A DNA stretch of 64,000 bases from CAXRDE01 sp964229355 (GTDB taxonomy: Bacteria > Cyanobacteriota > Sericytochromatia > UBA7694): contig CAXRDE010000023.1 of the NCBI GenBank assembly GCA_964229355.1, forward strand, positions 392,949 through 456,948. The letters are read 5' to 3'. This document shows positions 1 through 8,414 of the stretch, piece after piece. Under the pieces are notes generated by a model. That model searched no databases. It saw only the letters and a program-made list of their open reading frames with translations, and was not told the origin of the DNA. Every line of letters begins with the position of its first letter. The first letter of the stretch is position 1. A program made the translations under genes and the position numbers.

Positions 1-1
1 A

Positions 2-2428
2 GATCTCTGTCAAATCCCCGTCCGCGCTGAAAACCGAGACCTGAGCTATCCGCTGATTATTGCCGGTGGCCCCTGTGCCGTAAACCCCGAGCCCATGTCG
101 CCCTTTATTGACGCCTTTGTGGTGGGTGATGGCGAAGAGATTTTCCCACAAATTAGCCGCACCTATGTGGAGCTGCGGGAAGCGGGCGCCAGCAAACAAG
201 AGATTTTGATTGCCCTGGCGAAATTGGGCGGTGTGTATTGCCCGGCATTGTACGCCACCGAAGAAGAAGACTTTACCGGTTTTACCGTGGTTTCAGGGGC
301 AAAATTTGAAGGCGTACCTGACATTGTACGCCGCACCATGGTGGAAGATATAAACAATTACCCTTACCCCACCGACTCGCCCGTGGCCACCACCGAAGCG
401 GTTTTTGACCGCACCACCATGGAAATTGCCCGTGGCTGTACCGAAGGCTGCCGCTTTTGTCAGGCGGGCATGATTTACCGCCCGGTGCGGGAGCGCGACC
501 CTGAACAAATCATTGAAAACGTGCTCAAAAGCATTGATACCGCGGGCTATAACGAAAGCAGTCTCACGGCCCTGTCCACCGCAGACTTTAGCTGTGTCTC
601 GCCCCTGGTGCGTCAGCTGATGAAGCGCCTCAAAGAAAAACGGGTATCACTGTCCGTGGCTTCACTGCGGGCCTATGGCTTAAGTGGCGATCTGCTCGAT
701 GAAATTTCAGACGTGCGCAACACCAGTTTGACCTTTGCCCCCGAGGCGGGCACCCAGCGCATGCGCGACGTGATCAACAAAAACATCACCGAAGAAGACA
801 TTGCCAAATCCGCCCACAATATCTTTTCACGGGGCTGGCGCAAAATGAAGCTCTATTTTATGATCGGCCTGCCCACCGAGACCGACGAAGATGTAGAGGG
901 CATTATGCACACCGCCAACCGCATGTTGGACGTAGCCAAGCAATACTACAAACGCTGGCGCATGATTAACGTCACCGCGTCAGTGTCATCCTTTGTACCC
1001 AAGCCCCACACCCCTTTTCAGTGGTGCCAAATGGACGATCTCGAAGCCACCCAGCGCAAACAGCAAATGCTGCTCAAACTCTCACGAGAGTACCGCGTGG
1101 GCTTTAAATGGCACGAGTCACTCATCAGCCATTTAGAAGGCATTGTGTCGCGGGGCGATCGCAAGGTGGGTGAGCTGATCGAAGCGGTCTGGAAAAAGGG
1201 CGCCCGCTTTGATGGCTGGAGCCAGGTGATGGACTTTCAACTGTGGATGGACACCCTGGAAGAACTGAACTTAGACAAATACGTGTACTTCCGCACCATT
1301 CCCCTGGACTCTAAATTGCCCTGGGGCCATATTCATGTGGGTGTCGAACCCAAGTTCTTACAACAAGAGTACAAGCGCGCCATTAAAGATCGTCTGTCTC
1401 CCCCTTGCGGAAAACCCTTTCGCGCCAAAGTACACCACACCAACGTCGAAGACCACGACGCGGATCAGCGCAAACTGGTGTGCTATAGCTGCGGTGTGAC
1501 CTGCGATATGAAGCTGATGCGCGACGAGCGCAAAGAATACCTCTTAAAACTCCATGCCGAGCAGCCCCCCGAAGTGCTGCCCGATCCTGAAGTGGGTGAA
1601 TTGCGCAAACCCAAACTCGAAAAATTTGAGCAGGGTGAAGCCTTTACCTATCGCGCGGTGTACACCAAATTACACCGTGCCCAGTATCTGGCCCACAGCG
1701 ATCTTATTCGTACCCTGCCCCGTATTGTGCGTCGGGCAGGCTTTGAGGCTTACTACTCACAAGGCTACCACCCCAAGCCGGTCATGAGCTTTGGACCTGC
1801 CCTGAGCTTAGGCATTCCCAGTTTTGGTGAGTTCCTGGAGTTTCAGCTGGTGGAAGATCTGCAACCTGAAGCCATGTTGCCCCGCCTGAACGCCGCCTGC
1901 TCAGAAGGCATTCAGTTCATGGCCTTAGAAAAGGTCAGCAAAGATCAAAAGAGCCTGAGCAAATTGATCAACGGTGCTACCTGGTTGGTGGGCGTCTCTC
2001 GCGATGTGCTCAGCAACCTCTGTCAGGTGCGCGATAGCCATTTAGAAGAGGTGTTGGACCAGCGGATTCACGCGCTCCTGGCCAGCGATGCCCTGGTGGT
2101 GGAACGCACCCGCAAAGAGCGCACCCGCGATGTGGATGTGCGTCAGCTGATCGGAGATCTGGAGCGGGTGGATACGCAGCATAAAGCACAGATTGCCCCT
2201 TACCTGAACGATTTACTCTGGGAACAGGGCGACGATGAGCTGGTGTACTTCCGCATGCATTTACAAATTGCAGGCCCCGACAGCGTGAAGCCCGTGGAAG
2301 TGATGAAACTGCTCTTTGGTAACGATGACTTTTATTACCAGAGCGCTCGTCTGTCTTTAGAGCCTTACCGTGGGGCCGCTCCCCTGCTGACCGAAGCCCA
2401 TGACGCCTCGGCCGAACTGGCTCACTAA
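2..2428 (+). CDS. B12-binding/radical SAM protein with C-terminal DUF2344 domain (5' partial)
   Basis: The reading frame is open from the left edge, and the residues before the first ATG (IIAGGPCAVNPEP) read as true coding sequence, so the N-terminus lies outside the window and the ATG at 95 is internal. The radical SAM cluster motif CxxxCxxC is visible in RGCTEGCRFCQAG, about 140 residues into the visible part, with a typical SAM barrel after it. A second cysteine pair (CYSCGVTC) lies near the middle. The last ~230 residues, starting around AVYTKLHRAQYLAHSDL, match the DUF2344 (TIGR03936) domain often fused to the TIGR03960 radical SAM family. The substrate of this family is unknown to me; tRNA or rRNA modification is often suggested. 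It heads a run with the VWA gene, which starts inside its 3' end. Confidence 0.9.
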   Translation, partial: DLCQIPVRAENRDLSYPLIIAGGPCAVNPEPMSPFIDAFVVGDGEEIFPQISRTYVELREAGASKQEILIALAKLGGVYCPALYATEEEDFTGFTVVSGAKFEGVPDIVRRTMVEDINNYPYPTDSPVATTEAVFDRTTMEIARGCTEGCRFCQAGMIYRPVRERDPEQIIENVLKSIDTAGYNESSLTALSTADFSCVSPLVRQLMKRLKEKRVSLSVASLRAYGLSGDLLDEISDVRNTSLTFAPEAGTQRMRDVINKNITEEDIAKSAHNIFSRGWRKMKLYFMIGLPTETDEDVEGIMHTANRMLDVAKQYYKRWRMINVTASVSSFVPKPHTPFQWCQMDDLEATQRKQQMLLKLSREYRVGFKWHESLISHLEGIVSRGDRKVGELIEAVWKKGARFDGWSQVMDFQLWMDTLEELNLDKYVYFRTIPLDSKLPWGHIHVGVEPKFLQQEYKRAIKDRLSPPCGKPFRAKVHHTNVEDHDADQRKLVCYSCGVTCDMKLMRDERKEYLLKLHAEQPPEVLPDPEVGELRKPKLEKFEQGEAFTYRAVYTKLHRAQYLAHSDLIRTLPRIVRRAGFEAYYSQGYHPKPVMSFGPALSLGIPSFGEFLEFQLVEDLQPEAMLPRLNAACSEGIQFMALEKVSKDQKSLSKLINGATWLVGVSRDVLSNLCQVRDSHLEEVLDQRIHALLASDALVVERTRKERTRDVDVRQLIGDLERVDTQHKAQIAPYLNDLLWEQGDDELVYFRMHLQIAGPDSVKPVEVMKLLFGNDDFYYQSARLSLEPYRGAAPLLTEAHDASAELAH

Positions 2429-3995
2429 AGATCGCTTTACCCATTTACGGCAAGTCTGGGCCCAGGCTCAGGCTTGCTGGCCTTCTGCTCCCTTGCCCGT
2501 GCAATGGATTCCCGCTCCCGCTGAGGCCGCTGACACAGATACAGGGATTTGGAGCGATCTGAGACACCGCGAAGTCCAGATTCATGGCCCCGCTTTTTAC
2601 CGTCATCTTGAAAACCAGGGGCTCAAAGCTTATGGCTTTGTATGTCTGGCTCAGCACATAGGCTACATTCACCTTCAACCGGGAAACGCCCGATTTGCAG
2701 GAAGTTTGCAGTGGCAAGCGCGCCACTTTTTTAAAGCCAACACCCCCTCAGAGGCCCTGCGGGCCGACCAGTACTTGCAATATTTTTTAGCTATTGGCAT
2801 TGATGCGGTTTTACACCGGGCAGGTACGCCCGTGGCGAGTCTGTATAAAAAAAACAACCTGGGGCTGCCCCCGTGGATTTTACGCCTTTATGAAATCCTC
2901 TTCAGGCTGCCCGCACAGGATTTATGTCAGGGGCAGCCCTTATCTGAAATCGAAGCTGCCTGCGCTCATCTGGCCGCACAGCTTTGGCTGAACCGCCGCT
3001 GGAACCCCTACACCCCAGCCCAACGTATGCAACAGCAATTGCAAGCCTTCTTAGCCTATGCCTTGCCCCTTTGTCAGCATGCTCCATCCACCGCCACGCC
3101 TTACACCGGCCTGGTTATGACCGTGGATCAACCGCTAGGACTCGCCTTGCCCACACCTCGCACCGCCCCCATAGACCCTCAATCCCCCCATGACACCCAA
3201 AACAGCCCGCCAAAACCTGGCAAGCAAACGCTGCTGAAGCCCTCAGAATATATCACCCAGCTGCCCCACCATCCGCCGTCGGCACTGCTGAGTCAGTATT
3301 ATAGCGAGCGGGCCTGGCCTCATCTGTTTCCCCTACCCCAACACGCTTCTCCCTTGACCTTCACCCCCGAATCCCAACAGCTTTGGCAGCTGGGGGAACC
3401 CATTCAGCAACTGCACTGGCAGGCTTCGCTCCAGCAAAGTCCCACGGTGATTCCGGGCTTTACCACCCGGCAGTATCCGCCCGTGCCCGAAGATCCCTTC
3501 AAGGCGGGGGGATTTCCGCAGGCGCTCACCTTATTGCTTGACGCCTCGCAGTCCATGCCCAACCCACAAGAAACGCTTTCGCCAGCCGTGCTGCAGGGCT
3601 TCGTGTGGATGCTCTCTGCCTTGCAACACCAGCTGGATGTAAAAGTGGTGAACTGGGCCGAAAGTCGCAAACAGACGCCCTACACCCAGAATCGTCAGCA
3701 ACTCAGCGAGGCCTTACTGCAGGTGCCCGCAGGCGCTACCCATTTTCCCTGGGACGATTACTTACACACCCCGGCGCAGGGGATCGTGGTCATTCTTTCG
3801 GATCTGGGTCTCTTACAAAATCTACAGGCTCTGTGCCGAGACGAACCCCACCGTCGTCAACGGCTCAACGCCCATGCTTTAACCTATTGTTTCCTGGACC
3901 TGCCCTTTGACGCCCCCTTGCAACAGCAAAGCCTGGCCGAATTACAAAGCCATTTGCCCCGCTGGCACTTTGCCCTGCTTGAGGACCTGGCATGA
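2400..3995 (+). CDS. VWA (von Willebrand A)-domain protein, putative
   Basis: The protein has 531 residues. The C-terminal third (about residues 375-520) looks like a VWA fold: LTLLLDASQSM gives a MIDAS-type DxSxS variant, and VVILSDLGLL gives the later strand with Asp. The N-terminal half is not recognised with certainty. It contains AQHIGYIH, which sits where VWA-linked predicted metallopeptidases (DUF2201 type) carry HExxH, but the glutamate is absent, so it would be inactive as a peptidase. The middle is Pro/Gln-rich and probably a linker. The ATG lies 29 bp inside the upstream radical SAM gene and the 3' end overlaps the next gene by 4 bp (ATGA), so the three genes are probably co-transcribed and translationally coupled. 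No signal peptide is seen, so it is likely cytoplasmic. Confidence 0.6.
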   Translation: MTPRPNWLTKDRFTHLRQVWAQAQACWPSAPLPVQWIPAPAEAADTDTGIWSDLRHREVQIHGPAFYRHLENQGLKAYGFVCLAQHIGYIHLQPGNARFAGSLQWQARHFFKANTPSEALRADQYLQYFLAIGIDAVLHRAGTPVASLYKKNNLGLPPWILRLYEILFRLPAQDLCQGQPLSEIEAACAHLAAQLWLNRRWNPYTPAQRMQQQLQAFLAYALPLCQHAPSTATPYTGLVMTVDQPLGLALPTPRTAPIDPQSPHDTQNSPPKPGKQTLLKPSEYITQLPHHPPSALLSQYYSERAWPHLFPLPQHASPLTFTPESQQLWQLGEPIQQLHWQASLQQSPTVIPGFTTRQYPPVPEDPFKAGGFPQALTLLLDASQSMPNPQETLSPAVLQGFVWMLSALQHQLDVKVVNWAESRKQTPYTQNRQQLSEALLQVPAGATHFPWDDYLHTPAQGIVVILSDLGLLQNLQALCRDEPHRRQRLNAHALTYCFLDLPFDAPLQQQSLAELQSHLPRWHFALLEDLA

Positions 3996-4411
3996 GCCGC
4001 ATCTCTCTAAAACAGGTCTACCGCCACTTACAACGCATGCCGCCCCCTCACCCCTGTACCCTGGAACAGGTCCTGGGCTGGATGCAGCAATACCAGGATT
4101 CGCAGGGTCAGCCAGTGTTTACCCACCTTCAGATTGCGTCCACGGACCCCCTCTGGCAACAGCTCTCGCAAACCTACCACAGCCAGGATATTTTATGTGA
4201 TGCCACCACTCAGGAAATATGGGTCAGGGCCTGCTGCCATTGGGGAAATCTAGCGATCGAAGATGAATCACCCGCCCTGAGTCAGTCCCGTTGGCAAGCG
4301 TTGAACCCCCTGCAAACCCAGCATTACCTAAAGGTTTACCATCAGCACCAGCGGCGACAAGATGCCCTGCAAAAGATGCGGGAACGTCAGCAAACGCGAA
4401 ATACCGAATAG
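3992..4411 (+). CDS. Hypothetical protein, 139 aa, coupled to the VWA gene
   Basis: The start overlaps the stop of the VWA gene as ATGA, which supports translation and co-function. The protein is soluble and Gln/His-rich, with no signal peptide or membrane segment. A helical C-terminus (QRRQDALQKMRERQQ) is strongly charged. I do not recognise a family. It could be an accessory of the VWA protein; there is no direct evidence beyond the coupling. Confidence 0.6.
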   Translation: MSRISLKQVYRHLQRMPPPHPCTLEQVLGWMQQYQDSQGQPVFTHLQIASTDPLWQQLSQTYHSQDILCDATTQEIWVRACCHWGNLAIEDESPALSQSRWQALNPLQTQHYLKVYHQHQRRQDALQKMRERQQTRNTE

Positions 4412-4523
4412 GCATCCTTAAAGTTTTTTCATTTTTTGTCGAAACCGCTCTGCAATGGCCACAAATTCCAGTAAACTGTTGAGATATTCCAGTCACCCTA
4501 TTCATCCAAAGGAAAGTTACACC

Positions 4524-4952
4524 ATGAGTATTATTCAAGAGTTCAAAGAGTTTGCGGTCAAAGGCAATGTGATCGATATGGCCGTGGGGGTCATTATTGG
4601 GGGCGCGTTTGGCAAAATCGTTACCTCACTGGTGGCCGACGTGGTGATGCCTCCCATTGGCTTATTGCTCGGTGGCATGGACTTTACAAGCTTCTCATTG
4701 GTACTCAAAGAAGCCGCTGGCAAGGATCCTGCAGTGGCCATTCAGTATGGTAAATTCATTCAGGTCAGCGTGGACTTTTTGATTGTGGCCATGGTGATTT
4801 TTATTGCGGTCAAAGGCATTAATCGTTTAAAGCGCAAAGAAGAAGCCAAAGAAGAAGTCAAAGAAGAGGCCAAAGAAGCCGCTGCTCCGCCCAGCAACGA
4901 AGAGGTGTTACTGGCCGAAATTCGCGACCTCTTAAAAGCCCAGAAGTCTTAA
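4524..4952 (+). CDS. mscL: Large-conductance mechanosensitive channel MscL
   Basis: MscL is a homopentameric inner-membrane channel that opens under membrane tension and releases solutes on hypo-osmotic shock. The N-terminus (QEFKEFAVKGNVIDMAVGVIIG) is the family signature: the amphipathic N-helix followed by TM1. TM2 is around VSVDFLIVAMVIFIAVKGIN, and the cytoplasmic Lys/Glu-rich tail ends in the conserved helix EVLLAEIRDLLK. Its length of 142 residues is normal. The start at 4524 is chosen because AAAGGAAAG lies 8-15 nt upstream; an in-frame ATG at 4455 would add 23 unlikely residues. Four bases separate it from the next gene. Confidence 0.97.
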   Translation: MSIIQEFKEFAVKGNVIDMAVGVIIGGAFGKIVTSLVADVVMPPIGLLLGGMDFTSFSLVLKEAAGKDPAVAIQYGKFIQVSVDFLIVAMVIFIAVKGINRLKRKEEAKEEVKEEAKEAAAPPSNEEVLLAEIRDLLKAQKS

Positions 4953-4956
4953 AGCC

Positions 4957-5691
4957 ATGTACGGTGGCCACCTGCTCTTTGACACCTACGATAGCTACGG
5001 TGAAATTCGGGTTTTAGCGCAGGGCGAAAAGCGCCTGCTCTCTTTTGGTCCTGGCGATGAACAAAGTGCGGGCTTTACCCAAATGCCTCACGCGCTGGTG
5101 TTTGACTACACCCAGGCCATGTTACTCAGCCTGCTCTTTGCCGAGCCCAAAAAAGTCTTGCTGTTGGGACTCGGGGCCGGCAGCCTGGCCACCTGTCTTC
5201 ACTACCACTACGCCCGCAGCCAGCTGACCGTGGTAGAGCTACGCCAAAGCGTTATTGATGTGGCCTACCGCTATTTTGGCTTGCCCCGCAGCAAGCGATT
5301 AAACGTCCACTGCGGGGAAGCTTTAGACACCCTGCAAGGTCTCCCCGGCCAGTACGATATTATCTTTAGCGATATTTACCTGCAAGAAGGCATGCACCAT
5401 AGCCAGCGCAACGCCACATATATTGCAGCCTGTGCACGCCATCTCAAGCCCGAGGGGATTTTGGTAACCAATTGCTGGCGTGAACATCAAGAAGACAATG
5501 AGGTGCTCAGCCTTTTACAGTCACGTTTTGCCGCCGTCAACACCTGCACCACCCCCGACAATAACTGGCTGATTTTTGCCCGCCAGGGCTCTCTTGAAGT
5601 GCAAAACAGCCACAAAGAAACGGCCAAACAGCTGAGCAAACAACTGGGCTTTTCGCTGAATAAACACCTGAAGCGTTTTCAGCGGGCTTAA
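4957..5691 (+). CDS. Spermidine synthase-like class I methyltransferase-fold protein
   Basis: The Rossmann SAM-binding core is clear: VLLLGLGAGSLATCLHY is motif I, followed by LTVVELRQSVIDVAYRYF with the acidic residue that binds the ribose, and then YDIIFSDIYLQEG. The order is that of SpeE-like proteins. The catalytic loop of genuine spermidine synthases (usually DxTDP) reads SDIYLQEG here, so the aminopropyl-acceptor site is altered and true polyamine synthesis is doubtful. At 244 residues it is shorter than SpeE (~280) because the N-terminal beta domain is reduced. It follows mscL by 4 bp and is probably in the same transcript. Confidence 0.8.
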   Translation: MYGGHLLFDTYDSYGEIRVLAQGEKRLLSFGPGDEQSAGFTQMPHALVFDYTQAMLLSLLFAEPKKVLLLGLGAGSLATCLHYHYARSQLTVVELRQSVIDVAYRYFGLPRSKRLNVHCGEALDTLQGLPGQYDIIFSDIYLQEGMHHSQRNATYIAACARHLKPEGILVTNCWREHQEDNEVLSLLQSRFAAVNTCTTPDNNWLIFARQGSLEVQNSHKETAKQLSKQLGFSLNKHLKRFQRA

Positions 5692-5696
5692 AAAGC

Positions 5697-6060
5697 CTAC
5701 TCTGGGTCAACAAACTGAAAACGCTCAAAGGACCTGAGATGGATGGTTCCATTCATTCCGCCTTTTTGGAGCGTACTCCAGGCAAAGAGCCCGTCACCGT
5801 GAGGGGTTAGGTTTAAAGAGGTTCCTCCCCCCGTAGTATTTAGAAAGCTTTGAGGCATTACCTTCAGTCCCAGATATTCCTACCACACCCTCATACCTTT
5901 CACCATTTAACAGGGAGTTTTTATATACCTGATATCCGTAAGCATATCCCCCTCCAGTGTTAGAGCGGTTTATACTACGACTCGCTTCATGAAAACCGCA
6001 ACTGTTAAGAGCTTCTAGCAGAACCCGTAGGGCGATGCTTAGAAGGCTCTTACTTAGCGC
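5697..6060 (-). pseudogene. C-terminal remnant of a lost gene, frameshifted
   Basis: On the minus strand, two adjoining open frames read as one protein if a single base is removed from a run of six Cs at 5827-5832. The frame upstream of the run reads ...LLEALNSCGFHEASRS... and ...SGTEGNASKLSKYYGG. The frame after it continues as GGTSLNLTPHGDGLFAW ... TIHLRSFERFQFVDPE and stops at 5697, six bases past the preceding gene's stop. There is no start codon in a sensible place: the frame runs back into the 69-bp repeat, where it closes. The family is not recognised. The GDGLFAW...IHLRSFERF pattern is loosely like secreted propeller repeats, which is inference. The extra base could also be an assembly error in a homopolymer, but the missing 5' end would still make this a fragment. 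Confidence 0.55.
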
Positions 6061-6111
6061 AACTTAGAGTTGAGGGTACACGTTTTGTTAGGCGCTGTAA
6101 GTAGTCCTTTG
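6043..6111 (-). repeat. 69-bp dispersed repeat, copy 1
   Basis: The reverse complement of this segment matches 13732-13800 over 69 bp with six mismatches (about 91%). The central block CTAACAAAACGTGTACCCT is identical in both. Copy 1 borders the decayed gene remnant and lies in an AT-richer insert. No coding function is apparent. The gene-free stretch from about 6112 to 6282 shows nothing else I can name. Confidence 0.75.
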
Positions 6112-6282
6112 GCACCCTGGACACGAAAATGGAACCACTGAATGCATGCTTATACGTACGTGTTTGTCTCCTTAGATTGCATTTATGCAGATCATACACG
6201 ACTTTTTTAGGCACTTTTAAAATATCCCCCTGATGTTACACTAAAGAGACTTGCAAAGAAAAATAAGCGGGGGACTTCGTTT

Positions 6283-6477
6283 TTGAAACCCAGACAAGCC
6301 ATCATGCAAAACACCAGAATGCTCATCCTAACGGTAGGCTTGCTATGTCTTATTTTTTATTTCATCGTCATTACCCATAGCCTGGGCTTTGTGATCGTTG
6401 GCATTATCTTCATTACAATAGCAATAGGCGCAGGCTGGCTCTTAAACAAAGTTCGAGATGAAAGAGAGTTAGAGTAG
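6283..6477 (+). CDS. Small membrane protein, 64 aa
   Basis: A TTG start at 6283 is preceded at a good distance by GGGGGA; an internal ATG at 6304 has no clear ribosome-binding site and would give 57 residues. The sequence has two hydrophobic helices (MLILTVGLLCLIFYFIVI and LGFVIVGIIFITIAIGAGWLL) and a charged tail, so it is an inner-membrane protein with both ends probably cytoplasmic. It is not recognised by family. It lies 4 bp before a TPR lipoprotein gene and is probably co-transcribed with it. Both are AT-richer than the flanking genes. Confidence 0.6.
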   Translation: MKPRQAIMQNTRMLILTVGLLCLIFYFIVITHSLGFVIVGIIFITIAIGAGWLLNKVRDERELE

Positions 6478-6481
6478 TACT

Positions 6482-7297
6482 ATGTCTCACCCCCTTGTTT
6501 TACAATGGTTAATTCTGATTTGCAGCCTGACGGCTTGTATCCCAATCCGTATAATGCCTTCCCATCAACCTATCCCACAAGCCTCTGCCAATCTGGATAG
6601 GTTTAGCCCACCCAGATCAAGAAGCCCGGGAGGCTGGATAGGTCTTGGAAAAATGGACATTATTGATGGAGATTATACACAGGCACGATTCAAATTTGAG
6701 CAAGCCCTTATCCTTGAACCTCATAATGAAGAAGCTGCTTTCTATTTAGCAGGTAGTCTAGCATCTCTGGGAGAAATCGAGAAAAGTTTAGAGGGCTACC
6801 TTGCATTATTGCCCTCACCTAAATTTATGACCCCAGAAGAGGTTTACGAAAAACTGGGGCTGACCTATAGCTACCTTGGACGATGTGATAATGCCGGAGA
6901 AGCTTACGCAAAAGTCAACCAAACAATGCCGTATTGTCCCCGTTCATTCGAAGCTGATAATGAAAAGGCAGCCGGTGACAATGCCTTTCAAAAGGGTGCC
7001 TTTAACAGTGCTAGGACACATTATGAAAAAGCCTTGGCTCTACAGCCAAACTTTGTAGAGGTCCAGTACAATCTTGCCAGTACTCTGGCAGAAACAGAAA
7101 ACTACGAAAAAGCCCTGGCATTGTACCTGGATTTAGAACACGACGCCCCCCCGATCAATATGCTCAGCGAACACATTGCCACAACCTATAGCTATCTCCA
7201 ACAATGTGAGCGCGCTGGCATCTATTACGAAAAAGCAAAAATTATCAATTACACATGTCCGTTAGCAAGAAGATCCTTTAGCATTATGCAAAAGTAA
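6482..7297 (+). CDS. TPR-repeat lipoprotein
   Basis: The N-terminus has a short hydrophobic stretch ending in the lipobox SLTAC (Cys near residue 19), so it is a predicted lipoprotein. The mature part holds TPR-like helix pairs: DYTQARFKFEQALILEPHNEEAAFYLAGSLA, and later AFNSARTHYEKALALQPNFVEVQYNLASTLAE with NYEKALALYLDLE. It appears to consist of two homologous halves, each ending in a Tyr/Cys-containing SYLxxC...Y segment. Such proteins usually scaffold envelope complexes; the partner here is unknown. Base composition is AT-richer than neighbours, suggesting transfer together with the small membrane gene upstream. Confidence 0.8.
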   Translation: MSHPLVLQWLILICSLTACIPIRIMPSHQPIPQASANLDRFSPPRSRSPGGWIGLGKMDIIDGDYTQARFKFEQALILEPHNEEAAFYLAGSLASLGEIEKSLEGYLALLPSPKFMTPEEVYEKLGLTYSYLGRCDNAGEAYAKVNQTMPYCPRSFEADNEKAAGDNAFQKGAFNSARTHYEKALALQPNFVEVQYNLASTLAETENYEKALALYLDLEHDAPPINMLSEHIATTYSYLQQCERAGIYYEKAKIINYTCPLARRSFSIMQK

Positions 7298-7712
7298 GTT
7301 TAATTCATGCCCCCTCACTGGAGTTCTTTGAGCAAATGAACAAGTTACCAAAACAAAAAGAAAGCGGATTTACAATCTGTAGCTTCGGAATTTTAAGCGC
7401 CCTGTAAAGTAATGAAAAAAATGAAGCCGTTGGTACAGGTGTCTGTCAGGCTCTTGACGCATTAGAACATGGAGCTTTTAGGGACTTTCTTTGATGCGAA
7501 CTTTGGTAATGTCTCTTATATATACATTGTAACCTTATTGAGAGGTTTTTTATTACTTTGGGTTCTACAACCGAGGACGGCTTCACCAGAGTCTGGGCTA
7601 CCGGACGCCGCAAGAAGTCCATTTTTCTCGGTCAAAAACGGCCAAAAAGTTATCTTAAGTTTGACCATTTTCTATCCTAATCATGGGGTCCTCCTCAGCT
7701 GAAAACAATCCA
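7298..7712 (+). other. Gene-free stretch with possible decayed coding traces
   Basis: No intact gene is supported here. One forward frame starting at the ATG at 7336 reads protein-like stretches broken by in-frame stops (a TAA at 7405, then two more before about 7520), among them GFTICSFGILSAL, EAVGTGVCQALDALEHGAF and, near 7580-7680, GFTRVWATGRRKKS. This may be an eroded gene, but the stretches are short and could be chance. An overlapping 77-codon open frame at 7469 is not convincing. Confidence 0.3.
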
Positions 7713-8414
7713 TCACCACGGCAGCGTCGAGCCATCCCAGTGTAAAAGCTGGCCAGAGTCTGACGGGTTCAGACCGTCTAACACCTGGGTTAACCGGGCT
7801 GCGGTGGTGGCCGGAGTGTAAAGCCGCTCAGCGGGAATGCGCGGCTGAAAAGGCTCAGAGAGCGGGCTTTCGGTGGTGCCCGGATGTAAAGCCACAATCG
7901 CCAGTTTTTTGTGGGTGCGGTGCAACTCAATAGAGGCGGTTTTAATCAGCATATTGAGCGCCGCTTTGCTGGCCCGGTAACCATACCAGCCCCCCAGCCG
8001 ATTGTCGCCAATGCTGCCAATTTGCGCGCTTAAAAAGGCCAGAACCCCCTCTTGCGTTGGCTGCAAAACCGGCACAATACACCGCAACACCAACGCCGGT
8101 ATGACGGTATTGATATGAAAATAATGGTGCAATTGCTCAGGCTCCAGCTGAGCCAGTTTTTTTTCGGGAAAGTGCCGGGCGTCATGCAGGGTGCCCACAC
8201 AGCACACAACCCGCTCAATGGCCTTGCCTTGCAAGGTCTCCGCCACCGTAGAAAGGCTTTCTACCGTGTAATCCGGCACCTGATGATGCACCCCACCCGT
8301 CCAGACAGCCGGTTGACGGGAAACCGTCACCAGGTCATAACGGGCCTGCCATTGCGCAATAAAGGCCTGCGCAATGGCACTGTGAGCCCCTATAATCAGC
8401 GCCGTGGGCTTCAC
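7713..8414 (-). CDS. SDR-family oxidoreductase (CsgA/C-factor-like)
   Basis: This is a short-chain dehydrogenase with a Rossmann fold. The N-terminal nucleotide-binding segment TALIIGAHSAIAQAFI is a variant of TGxxxGIG in which the last glycine is Ala. The active site has the Ser of FLSAQIGSIGDN and the Tyr/Lys of YGYRASKAALN. The tail ends LHWDGSTLPW, typical of the C-factor-like subgroup. At 233 residues it is normal length. It overlaps serA by 4 bp (ATGA) and follows it in the same operon. The substrate cannot be told. Confidence 0.85.
   Translation of the reverse strand: MKPTALIIGAHSAIAQAFIAQWQARYDLVTVSRQPAVWTGGVHHQVPDYTVESLSTVAETLQGKAIERVVCCVGTLHDARHFPEKKLAQLEPEQLHHYFHINTVIPALVLRCIVPVLQPTQEGVLAFLSAQIGSIGDNRLGGWYGYRASKAALNMLIKTASIELHRTHKKLAIVALHPGTTESPLSEPFQPRIPAERLYTPATTAARLTQVLDGLNPSDSGQLLHWDGSTLPW

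Noticed and set aside
2010..2444. 144-codon minus-strand open frame inside the radical SAM and VWA genes
   Set aside because: It is antisense to well-supported coding sequence, with a composition typical of shadow frames.
5940..6111. Possible integron attC site (GTTAGGC at about 6088 and a bulged hairpin at 6007-6051)
   Set aside because: The core-like heptamer lacks a matching RYYYAAC partner with complementary L boxes, no integrase is present, and the hairpin lies in what reads as coding remnant (a Leu-rich helix), so it is probably chance.
7469..7702. 77-codon plus-strand open frame
   Set aside because: It has no ribosome-binding site and a composition that changes midway, and it competes with an equally protein-like but broken frame. 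Treated as part of a decayed region.
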